DNA of 31,904 nt from an uncultured Bacillaceae bacterium (GTDB lineage: Bacteria > Bacillota > Bacilli > Bacillales > Caldibacillaceae), in contig CALKAK010000088.1 in assembly GCA_937983015.1 (NCBI GenBank), positions 1 through 31,904 of the forward strand. The letters are read 5' to 3'. Made by a program: the position numbers and the translations under genes. Each line of letters starts with the position of its first letter. The first letter of the stretch is position 1. The notes under the pieces are model-generated. The model made no database searches. It saw only the letters and a list, made by a program, of their open reading frames with translations, and was not told the DNA's origin. This document shows, one piece after another, positions 23,931-30,681 of this stretch.

Positions 23931-24488
23931 ATGAAAGAACCGATTAAGATCGGGATCATTATCGGTAGCGTTCGTGAAGGTCGCAATGGAGAAGCCGTGG
24001 CGAAATGGATGTATGATTTCGCCAAAAATCGTGGTGACGAAAATGTCGAATACGAACTTGTCGATTTAAAAGACTACAACTTGGCCATTTTTGGCACAGA
24101 TCCCACACCAGAACAAGAACAGGCGGCCAAAGCCTGGTCGGAGAAAATGGCATCCTTTGACGGTTATATTTTCGTAACACCCGAGTATAATCATGCCGTT
24201 GGCGGAGCTTTGAAAAACGCTCTTGATTACTTGAATCCTGAATTGAACAATAAAGCCGCAGGATTTGTCGGTTATGGAAGCCTCGGTGGTACTCGCGCTC
24301 ATGAAAATATGCGCTTAATTTTGGCCGAATTACAGGTCGCCACGGTCCGAACGGCCGTCACCTTTTCGTTAATGACGGATTTTGAAGATATGTCAGTATT
24401 CAAACCGCACGATTATCACGCCGATAATGCGAACGAAATGCTGGATCAATTGATCAACTGGAGTAGAGCATTAAAAACGATTCGCTAA
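23931..24488 (+). CDS. NADPH-dependent FMN reductase family flavoprotein
   Basis: A 185-aa flavodoxin-fold reductase. The ATG follows AAGGAGGAATGATTCG. GSVREGRNGEAVA (about 12-24) is the FMN phosphate loop and TPEYNHAVGGALKNALDYL the second FMN-contacting motif, both typical of the NADPH_dep_FMN_red/azoreductase family. Likely reaction: NADPH-driven reduction of FMN, quinones, azo dyes or chromate. TTGATT (23852) and TAAGAT (23874) with a 16-base spacer are possible promoter hexamers. It is monocistronic and closed by its own terminator. Physiological substrate unknown. Confidence 0.88.
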   Translation: MKEPIKIGIIIGSVREGRNGEAVAKWMYDFAKNRGDENVEYELVDLKDYNLAIFGTDPTPEQEQAAKAWSEKMASFDGYIFVTPEYNHAVGGALKNALDYLNPELNNKAAGFVGYGSLGGTRAHENMRLILAELQVATVRTAVTFSLMTDFEDMSVFKPHDYHADNANEMLDQLINWSRALKTIR

Positions 24489-24495
24489 TAAAAAG

Positions 24496-24527
24496 TCCGG
24501 ACCCCGGTTTTGGGTTCCGGATTTTTT
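24496..24527 (+). terminator. intrinsic terminator after the FMN reductase gene
   Basis: TCCGGACCC (24496-24504) pairs with GGG-T-TCCGGA (24512-24521, one bulged T), followed by six T (24522-24527). Confidence 0.85.
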
Positions 24528-24613
24528 GCGTATATTCAATTCGGAAATCTTCCATGTATTTGTATGGTTTTCCGAGGAAAATTAAAACTCTAGTTAACAT
24601 GGTATCGCCTAAA

Positions 24614-25477
24614 CTAGCCCGTATAGTATCGAACTATTCGTTCGATACTCTTCAAATAAGTCGTTCCAAAAAGATTAAGGTGAACGAGTAAATAATATAA
24701 TTGATACAATGGCTTCCGTTCTTGATATTCAGGCGATAAAGGCAGTATTTCCTCGTACGCATAATAAAAGGATGCGGGAAAACCTCCAAACAGTTCGGTA
24801 AAAGCGATTTCGAATTCATGGTGGCCGTACAAAACACTCGGATCGATCAAATACGGAGTCCCTTTTGGACCGGTAATCCAGTTACCTCCCCAGAGATCGC
24901 CATGCAGAAGCGAGGGCTTGCATTGTTTCGGCAGCCATTTATCCAACTGATTCAGTAACTGATCAAGCTTTTTGCGAAGGGAAAGTGGTAATAAATTCCT
25001 TTGTTCTGCAAGCTGAATTTGCCACAAGAGGCGAATGTCTCGATAATAGTCAATCCAGGAAGAGGACCAGATCTGTTTTTGTACGATTTTGCCGATATAA
25101 TTATCATGACCATAACCGAAACGATCATTAGTGTATTGATGAAGTTGAGCTACACCGTGACCGAGAAGTTCACCTGTATCCTTCGCGACACGACCTTCCA
25201 CCCATTCCATGAGTAAGAAACTCAAGTCTTCGCGATCATAAAAACCATAAACTTTCGGAACGTGGATGGCGTTTGCTTTTCGCAATTCGTTCAGCCCCTC
25301 CGCCTCCATTTCAAAAAAACGGGGAGGAGCTTGATCTTGTAATTTGATAAAGTATTCGTTCTCCTCGCTCCGTACATAGTAAGCATCATTGATATCGCCA
25401 CCACGTACTCTACGCCAATCTTTAATGACAGAACGGTCACCGATCGTTTTCAATGCCGCTTGAAAAAATCGCTCCAT
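24614..25477 (-). CDS. fructosamine/ketosamine-3-kinase family protein
   Basis: A 287-aa APH-like kinase. ATG 25477 follows AGAGGTGAAACGATC; an ATG at 25501 has no site. RRVRGGDINDAYYVRS is the glycine-rich nucleotide loop, EYFIKL holds the catalytic lysine, LLMEWVEG the hinge, HGDLWGGNW the catalytic loop and LIDPSVLYGHHEFEIAFTELFGGF the metal-binding segment, all typical of FN3K. Family reaction: ATP-dependent phosphorylation of sugar-amine (Amadori) adducts on proteins or small amines, which destabilises them and reverses glycation. It is divergent from a PfpI/DJ-1 family gene 147 bases away, another family tied to glycation defence. A small-molecule substrate cannot be excluded. Confidence 0.87.
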   Translation of the reverse strand: MERFFQAALKTIGDRSVIKDWRRVRGGDINDAYYVRSEENEYFIKLQDQAPPRFFEMEAEGLNELRKANAIHVPKVYGFYDREDLSFLLMEWVEGRVAKDTGELLGHGVAQLHQYTNDRFGYGHDNYIGKIVQKQIWSSSWIDYYRDIRLLWQIQLAEQRNLLPLSLRKKLDQLLNQLDKWLPKQCKPSLLHGDLWGGNWITGPKGTPYLIDPSVLYGHHEFEIAFTELFGGFPASFYYAYEEILPLSPEYQERKPLYQLYYLLVHLNLFGTTYLKSIERIVRYYTG

Positions 25478-25562
25478 GATCGTTTCACCTCTGTATTTCA
25501 TACCTAACTATCAGTTTACAAGAATAAGAATAAGCATAGTTGGTAAATTCTTCAACAAGGAA

Positions 25563-25591
25563 TTTACATGGATAAGAATTATAACTATAAT
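25563..25591 (+). promoter_or_regulatory. promoter of the PfpI/DJ-1 family gene
   Basis: TTTACA (25563-25568) and a perfect TATAAT (25586-25591) with a 17-base spacer. It lies about 34 bases before the start codon. Confidence 0.65.
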
Positions 25592-25624
25592 AATAGTGGA
25601 AACATTTAAAAGAGGAGGATGGGG

Positions 25625-26176
25625 ATGTCGAAAAAGGTTTTGATTTTGGCAGGAGATGCTGTGGAGGCGCTCGAGGTTTACTATCCTTATTATCGACTAT
25701 TAGAAGAGGGGTATGAAGTTACACTTGCGGGACCTTCCAAAAAGAAAATTCAAACAGTCATCCATGATTTTACAGGTTGGGATACGTATGAAGAAAAACA
25801 CGGCTATCAACTGGAGCTTGACACAAGCTTTGAAGAAGTAAATCCCGAAGAATACGATGGTCTTGTAATCCCTGGGGGACGTGCTCCGGAATACCTTCGT
25901 CTAGATGAAAATGTACTGAAGATCGTAAAACATTTCTTCGCCGCCAATAAACCGGTAGCGGCCATCTGCCATGGTGCACAAATTTTTGAAGCCATACCAG
26001 GATTACTGGAAGGTAGAAAATTAACTGCATATATAGCCTGCAAACCGGGAGTAGTAGCGGCAGGCGGTACGTATGTAGAAGAAAACAACTATGTCGATGG
26101 CAATCTCGTGTCCGCTCATGCCTGGCCGGATTTACCAACCTTTATGAAGGAATTTTTGAAGCTATTAAATCAATAG
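25625..26176 (+). CDS. DJ-1/PfpI family protein
   Basis: A 183-aa class I glutamine-amidotransferase-like protein. ATG 25625 is six bases after AGAGGAGG; ATG 25619 abuts the site and is unlikely. The nucleophile elbow is AAICHGAQ with Cys115-His116, the N-terminal acid lies in DAVEALEV (Glu14 or Glu17), and LVIPGGRAPEYLR and SAHAWPDLP are family motifs. Relatives include PfpI, YhbO, YraA and DJ-1, reported as proteases, glyoxalases or deglycases; the deglycase claim is disputed. A housekeeping promoter precedes it and a strong terminator follows. The divergent fructosamine kinase gene suggests a role with carbonyl or glycation damage, an inference. Confidence 0.88.
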   Translation: MSKKVLILAGDAVEALEVYYPYYRLLEEGYEVTLAGPSKKKIQTVIHDFTGWDTYEEKHGYQLELDTSFEEVNPEEYDGLVIPGGRAPEYLRLDENVLKIVKHFFAANKPVAAICHGAQIFEAIPGLLEGRKLTAYIACKPGVVAAGGTYVEENNYVDGNLVSAHAWPDLPTFMKEFLKLLNQ

Positions 26177-26191
26177 TTTAGCATCATAGAA

Positions 26192-26234
26192 ATGGGCCAT
26201 GCTTTTCGGTTAAGTGCATGGCCCATCATTTTTT
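26192..26234 (+). terminator. intrinsic terminator after the PfpI/DJ-1 gene
   Basis: ATGGGCCATGC (26192-26202) and GCATGGCCCAT (26216-26226) form a perfect 11-bp stem with a 13-base loop, followed by a T-rich run to 26234. Confidence 0.9.
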
Positions 26235-26318
26235 CACGATTCTAATCACTAAACGTTCATTATCATTTTTACATGAAGGATATAAATCCCGCAGGTTCAG
26301 GTGGTGAGAGGAAGAAGG

Positions 26319-26873
26319 TTACCCACGATATAACTTACGATATTCAGGAATATACAGGATGAATGAGAGCAAAAGAAACAATCCGGTGATCAGAATTAGC
26401 ATATTAGCGATCTCGATATTGATAGTAGGAAAGGCGGTTAAAATGATCATCGTTATGTAGAATACTGCGGTAGACAATTTACCAAACCACATGGCGCCAT
26501 CGAGTTTTTTTCCTCTTTTTAAAAGAATGATCCCGTTGATCGCCATGAATAACTCTTTGATGACGAGTAGGATAAAAAGAAAAATCATATATTGATAACG
26601 CACGAGTAAACAGGCGACGATAGCGATCTGTGTTAATTTATCCGCGATCGGATCGAGTGCTTTTCCGAATTCGGAAATCTGGTTAAATTTTCTAGCGATC
26701 AGTCCATCAAAAAAATCGGTTAAACTCGATATAAAGATCACCGTCGTTGCCAACCAATAATCCCGCGGCTCCTGGGCGAGTATATAGAGGGAGACAAAGA
26801 TGGGGATTAGGATGATGCGAAAAATAGAAAGTAAATTAGGTATCGTGAAAATCTCTTTAAAGCGAGAGCTCAC
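26319..26873 (-). CDS. CDP-alcohol phosphatidyltransferase (PgsA-like)
   Basis: A 184-aa integral membrane enzyme. GTG at 26873 is chosen because TAGGAGG lies seven bases upstream; an ATG at 26897 lies on the wrong side of that site. The full signature D-x2-DG-x2-AR-x8-G-x3-D-x3-D is at 53-78 (DFFDGLIARKFNQISEFGKALDPIADKL segment), with about five to six hydrophobic helices. Family reaction: transfer of a phosphatidyl group from CDP-diacylglycerol to an alcohol, usually glycerol 3-phosphate. It is solitary, not in the recA/cinA neighbourhood typical of Bacillus pgsA, so it may be a second enzyme with a different acceptor. Confidence 0.85.
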   Translation of the reverse strand: MSSRFKEIFTIPNLLSIFRIILIPIFVSLYILAQEPRDYWLATTVIFISSLTDFFDGLIARKFNQISEFGKALDPIADKLTQIAIVACLLVRYQYMIFLFILLVIKELFMAINGIILLKRGKKLDGAMWFGKLSTAVFYITMIILTAFPTINIEIANMLILITGLFLLLSFILYIPEYRKLYRG

Positions 26874-27038
26874 AATCAATCCTCCTAAGTAAAGCATCCA
26901 TATAAGAACATTTTATACGAAAGATTCGAAAAGTGCTAGTAAGAAATGGATGACAGAGGAAAAGCGAACATAAGGAAGCGATCGAACTCTATTATGTTTA
27001 CATAATATTATTATTTATAATTTTTGCTCGCGAAGAAC

Positions 27039-27080
27039 AAAAAAAGACCTCTACTTTTACGTTACTGAATAGAGAGGTCT
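27039..27080 (-). terminator. intrinsic terminator of ctaB
   Basis: AGACCTCT (27045-27052) and AGAGGTCT (27073-27080) form an eight-bp stem with a 20-base loop. On minus it ends in a run of T (27045-27039), 21 bases beyond the ctaB stop. Confidence 0.82.
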
Positions 27081-27101
27081 CTTTTATTCCGGTATTATTC
27101 A

Positions 27102-28025
27102 TTAAACAAAAAAGCCTGTTGCGATCAACAAGAAAGATAATGTGATCAAATAGCGAACTGAGAAATGGTATGTGCGATCGGCCCATATTTTATGATCTTG
27201 AATAGAAAAGGCTTGTAAAGCTAAATACGCATAGTAACCGTTCATCAAGGTTAACAAAATGGTAAATACGAAACCAAATTCGGCGATGAGTAAAAAGGGC
27301 CAGGGAATTAGAGCGAGAACGTACAAGAGAAAATGTTGCTGGGTGACACGAATCCCTCTGACCACTGGAAGCATCGGCACACCGGCTCTTTTGTAATCCT
27401 CGTAACGACGGATCGTGATGGATAAGGTATGCGGTACTTGCCAGATAAATAAAATGATTGCCAGAATAATAGGGACGGGATGGTAGACCGGAGTCAATAC
27501 CGCCCAACCGATTAAAGGTGTTACCGCACCGGAGGCTGCGCCGACCAACGTATTCCAGGTAAATCTTCTTTTTGTCCAGAATGTATATGGAACAACGTAC
27601 AAGAACCAGCCGATGAACGAGTAAAAGGCAGCTTCCCATGATACCAGGCTGACGGTGATAAAGCCAATCAATGTAGTAACAATTCCGAGCCCGAGCACGA
27701 AGGAAAGACTGAAATGACCGTTTACAGTAGGGCGTTTTTGTGTTCGTTCCATCTTTCGATCGATATCCGCTTCATACCAGTTATTCAGCATGAGTGCACC
27801 GGCGATGACAAAGGTACTACCAATTAACACCGTTATGAAAGCTAACCAGTGGTTGGAAAAAGGGAGGTCATGAATCCTTAGTGCCAGCCAAAAACCGACA
27901 AAAACAGGTAATACGTTTGCAAATAAAACTTTTCCTTTTACCAGATACTTCAAGTCGATGAAAAACTCTTTTACAGATCGCGATCTCACGTTTTTGGTGA
28001 TGATAGCGATTTCTCCGATTTTCAT
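27102..28025 (-). CDS. ctaB: protoheme IX farnesyltransferase (heme O synthase)
   Basis: A 307-aa UbiA-superfamily membrane prenyltransferase, near B. subtilis CtaB (305 aa). It adds a farnesyl group to heme B to give heme O, the step before heme A for aa3-type oxidases. The first Asp-rich motif is NNWYEADIDRKMERTQKRP, the conserved YTFWTKRRFTWNTLVGAASGAVTPLIGW follows, and the second polar motif is RRYEDYKRAGVPMLPV. Eight or nine hydrophobic helices are visible. ATG 28025 follows GAGGAGGACGTT. Here it stands alone, not beside ctaCDEF, which implies these lie elsewhere in the genome. It indicates an organism with heme O/A cytochrome oxidase, hence aerobic respiration. Confidence 0.95.
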   Translation of the reverse strand: MKIGEIAIITKNVRSRSVKEFFIDLKYLVKGKVLFANVLPVFVGFWLALRIHDLPFSNHWLAFITVLIGSTFVIAGALMLNNWYEADIDRKMERTQKRPTVNGHFSLSFVLGLGIVTTLIGFITVSLVSWEAAFYSFIGWFLYVVPYTFWTKRRFTWNTLVGAASGAVTPLIGWAVLTPVYHPVPIILAIILFIWQVPHTLSITIRRYEDYKRAGVPMLPVVRGIRVTQQHFLLYVLALIPWPFLLIAEFGFVFTILLTLMNGYYAYLALQAFSIQDHKIWADRTYHFSVRYLITLSFLLIATGFFV

Positions 28026-28226
28026 AACGTCCTCCTCGTTAATGAAACATAGTAAATATGATAAAAACAGTACAAACTTATCTCAGTTTCATAGTATCAC
28101 GAGTGTGACCGGTTTTGCTAATAAAGTGACTTCTCGCAATTAACATTTTTTTAGGAAATTAATGAGTGACAGGAGAGGGGATTTAAGGCGAAAAGGTTGC
28201 CGGTTGAAGGAATATGCTGTTAATAT

Positions 28227-28248
28227 ATTGAATGAATAATCATTCAAT
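28227..28248 (+). promoter_or_regulatory. FadR-box-like operator upstream of the MBL-fold gene
   Basis: A perfect 9-4-9 palindrome whose 18-base core is TGAATGAATAATCATTCA (28229-28246). It has the form of the binding site of the Bacillus TetR-type fatty-acid-degradation repressor FadR (TGAATGA, four bases, TCATTCA), which acyl-CoA releases. It lies 28 bases before the start codon, where a repressor would block transcription. No TetR-type gene is in the window, so the regulator is inferred. Confidence 0.75.
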
Positions 28249-28275
28249 TCATTATATAGATAAAGAGGGAATGCG

Positions 28276-29202
28276 ATGCTTGAACAGATCACAAATGAAA
28301 TTTTTTTACTTAAAGTACCGTACCCCTATGGTATGTCGGTAAACAGTTATATCATTAGAGGTAAGCGTGGTTTAACGATTATCGATCCGGGGTTTGATCG
28401 AGTTGAGACCCGAAATCTTTGGAAAAAAACCATGATGGAATTCGGAGAAAAAATCGAAAGAGTGATCATCACTCATACACATCCCGATCATATCGGGCTG
28501 GCACCTTGGTTTCAAGATACATTTTTCGCGCCAATTTATGTGTCGCAACATTCAAAATCTGAAATCGACCGGGGGTATCGACGGTCCCTGGAAAAATTGA
28601 AACGGCTTTGGGAAGAATATGTGCCTATTTCCTGGCCAAATCCGAAGTGGGCAGAAGGCTTTCCCGAAAATTTTCAGCCCGATGGCCTTTTCTCGGAAAA
28701 GAGATTACTTTACATCGGCGACCGTGAATACATGGCGATCTGGACCCCTGGTCATGCATCCGATCAATTTTGTTTTTATAACCCGGATGAAGAAATTATG
28801 TTCGTCAGTGATCATGTAATCCAAGAGACATCCCCTATCGTCAGCTATTGGAACGGTGAGGAAGAGGATCCATTGGCCGATTATATGGATTCTTTGGAAA
28901 AAATATCACAATTTCGCGTTAATCTGGCCCTTCCCGGTCATGGAAGTATAATCATGCGGTTTTCCGAGCGGGTGGAGGAAATCAAGAAGCGTCACGATCT
29001 GCGCCTCGAACAAATTTTGAAATTGATAGATGCCGAAGGAAAAACGGTTCTTGATATCGTCGACGAGATTTATGACATCAAGAACATGCGCTCGTTATTC
29101 AGTCCGATACTCGCTACGCTAACCAGACTTTTACATTTGGAAAAACTTGGTTTGATCAGAGGAGAAACGATAGGGAAGAACAAAAGATTTTTTCCCCAAT
29201 AA
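28276..29202 (+). CDS. metallo-beta-lactamase-fold hydrolase with C-terminal winged helix
   Basis: A 308-aa MBL-fold protein, starting after AAAGAGGGAATGCG. The metal ligands are His67, His69, Asp71 and His72 (THTHPDHIG), His160 (PGHASDQ), Asp179 (VSDH) and His222 (PGHGS), a complete glyoxalase-II/LACTB2-like dinuclear site. The last 70 residues are helical, with a winged-helix-like end seen in the BLACT_WH subgroup. It has no signal peptide, so it is cytoplasmic. The FadR-type palindrome in front points to fatty-acid or acyl-CoA metabolism, possibly a thioesterase, but this is inference. Monocistronic, with a terminator after the stop. Confidence 0.88.
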   Translation: MLEQITNEIFLLKVPYPYGMSVNSYIIRGKRGLTIIDPGFDRVETRNLWKKTMMEFGEKIERVIITHTHPDHIGLAPWFQDTFFAPIYVSQHSKSEIDRGYRRSLEKLKRLWEEYVPISWPNPKWAEGFPENFQPDGLFSEKRLLYIGDREYMAIWTPGHASDQFCFYNPDEEIMFVSDHVIQETSPIVSYWNGEEEDPLADYMDSLEKISQFRVNLALPGHGSIIMRFSERVEEIKKRHDLRLEQILKLIDAEGKTVLDIVDEIYDIKNMRSLFSPILATLTRLLHLEKLGLIRGETIGKNKRFFPQ

Positions 29203-29226
29203 TAAATCGATACTATCATATGAAAT

Positions 29227-29250
29227 CACCGGTTTTACCCGGTGTTTTTT
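29227..29250 (+). terminator. intrinsic terminator after the MBL-fold gene
   Basis: CACCGG (29227-29232) and CCGGTG (29239-29244) with a six-base loop, followed by six T (29245-29250). Confidence 0.87.
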
Positions 29251-29403
29251 CATTTGGATGGGTTTATAAAGGGAGTGAAAATTCAGAACCATTTCTTATA
29301 AATGACAAAATCGTACATGTCGAAAAAAAGATGAAAAATATGTAACTTTTTGTCTAACAATACGTTATATTAAAAAAAGAGAGTTATAGAAAGAAGTGAT
29401 GGT

Positions 29404-30369
29404 ATGCAATCAAGAGTTGGGAGAAGGAGAAGGCGGAAGAGAAGAAGGATGATCGGTGGTTCTATTTTTCTTTTCGTTCTGCTCATGCTTTTGACCGTTT
29501 ATCTCATAGAATATCATTCACAAAGAAATGTCGCGGCCGCCCTGGAGGATGATGAACAAATCGTCGATGGACAAGAATCGGATTTAGAAGGGTTAAACAA
29601 GAAACCGGTTGAATCTGACGATGTTGAAGAGGAACGAATCACCGCACCGGAAACAGAAATATCTGGAGATAAGCCGGGAAAAGATGACATCCAGGATGAA
29701 GAGAAAAAAGAGGAGCCTTCACAAGAACAGGAAAAGAATCCACCGATCAATAATAATTTCGAGCTTAAAAGAGACAATAAAGTCTATCTTACTTTTGATG
29801 ATGGACCGGGGGAAGCGACTAAATATATTCTGCAATTGCTCGACCGCTTTAATATTAAAGCGACTTTCTTCATGTTAGAGCCCATGATGCGGGCAAACCA
29901 GGAAGTCACAAAAGAAATCGTTAAGCGCGGTCACCAGGTAGGTTTACATGGTGTCACTCACAACAAGGATAAGTTTTACCGCTCCGCCGTCTCCTCCTTA
30001 CAGGAAATGCTAGTTGCTCAAGAAACTTTAAAAAACATCACCGGGATTCATACGAACCTCGTTCGCGTTCCTTACGGTTCCCATCCGCTTTTATCGCAAC
30101 AAGCGGCACGTAATATGGAAGAGGCAGATTTGAAGGTCTGGGACTGGAATGTGGATAGCGAGGACTGGAAATATCCCAACGGTAAATTTGTACAGAATAC
30201 GATTCAACAAATTGAAACGTTTGATAAAGACGAACCGATCATCGTGCTATTGCATGATCGTTTAACGACATACAACCACTTGGAGGAATTAATCCTATAT
30301 TTTATCGAAAATGGTTTTGAAATGGACGTCTTGCAGGAAGAAATGGAGCCTGTTCGATTTTTTGATTAA
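29404..30369 (+). CDS. membrane-anchored polysaccharide deacetylase (NodB domain)
   Basis: A 321-aa CE4 deacetylase. A very basic N-terminus (RVGRRRRRKRRR, residues 4-15) precedes one membrane helix (about 17-36), so the enzyme faces outward. An acidic, Glu/Asp/Pro-rich linker spans about 45-118. The NodB domain (about 119-321) holds TFDDGPG (130-136; Asp132, Asp133), metal ligands His182 and His186 (GLHGVTH), RVPYGS, DWNVDSEDW and the catalytic His in LLHDR. Expected action: removal of N-acetyl groups from peptidoglycan or another polymer, or amidase-like delactam chemistry in PdaA relatives. The start follows AAGAAGTGATGGT. Substrate cannot be fixed from sequence. Confidence 0.88.
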   Translation: MQSRVGRRRRRKRRRMIGGSIFLFVLLMLLTVYLIEYHSQRNVAAALEDDEQIVDGQESDLEGLNKKPVESDDVEEERITAPETEISGDKPGKDDIQDEEKKEEPSQEQEKNPPINNNFELKRDNKVYLTFDDGPGEATKYILQLLDRFNIKATFFMLEPMMRANQEVTKEIVKRGHQVGLHGVTHNKDKFYRSAVSSLQEMLVAQETLKNITGIHTNLVRVPYGSHPLLSQQAARNMEEADLKVWDWNVDSEDWKYPNGKFVQNTIQQIETFDKDEPIIVLLHDRLTTYNHLEELILYFIENGFEMDVLQEEMEPVRFFD

Positions 30370-30411
30370 GTTTAACCATACTTATACTAATATGATCCGT
30401 GTAAAGGTTTT

Positions 30412-30436
30412 CGGCTGCTTTTTAGCAGCCGTTTTT
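30412..30436 (+). terminator. intrinsic terminator after the deacetylase gene
   Basis: CGGCTGCT (30412-30419) and AGCAGCCG (30424-30431) form a perfect eight-bp stem with a TTTT loop, followed by five T (30432-30436). Confidence 0.92.
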
Positions 30437-30681
30437 CATGGATTTTTTCCGAAACGGGATGGCTGAAACTTATTCTGATCTGTTCCGTAAATCAATACGG
30501 GGATTTCTTTGAAATTATGTAAAGATTTTGACGGAATCGTGAAAAAGAAAGGAAAATTGATATCGTTACCAGCGGTTTTCTATTAAAAAATGTAAACGTG
30601 GTAAGCTGGAATTAGCCGCTCGATGAACGAATATTTGATCTCTTACTCCAGGTAATTGTCTTCTATTGGAGGGAATGCAAG
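30437..30681 (+). other. non-coding upstream region of the BmrA-like gene
   Basis: Together with the terminator before it, this makes a gene-free stretch of just over 300 bases. TTGATA (30558-30563) and TATTAA (30581-30586) are 17 bases apart and are candidate promoter hexamers. TGTAAACGTGGTAA follows at about 30591, an incomplete match to a catabolite-repression site (the final CA reads AA). I see no small gene or structured RNA that I recognise. Confidence 0.35.

Noticed and set aside
25770..26138. A 122-codon minus-strand frame opposite the PfpI gene
   Set aside because: Pro/His/Leu/Arg-rich shadow of a complete DJ-1/PfpI frame.
27190..27639. A 149-codon minus-strand frame inside ctaB
   Set aside because: It overlaps the well-supported ctaB frame on the same strand; it has a protein composition typical of an off-frame shadow.
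30591..30604. Catabolite-repression (cre) site before the BmrA-like gene
   Set aside because: TGTAAACGTGGTAA lacks the terminal CA of the consensus; too weak to call.
30646..30671. Hairpin CTCCA/TGGAG at the BmrA-like ribosome binding site
   Set aside because: Only five pairs with a 16-base loop; short complements of a Shine-Dalgarno occur often by chance.
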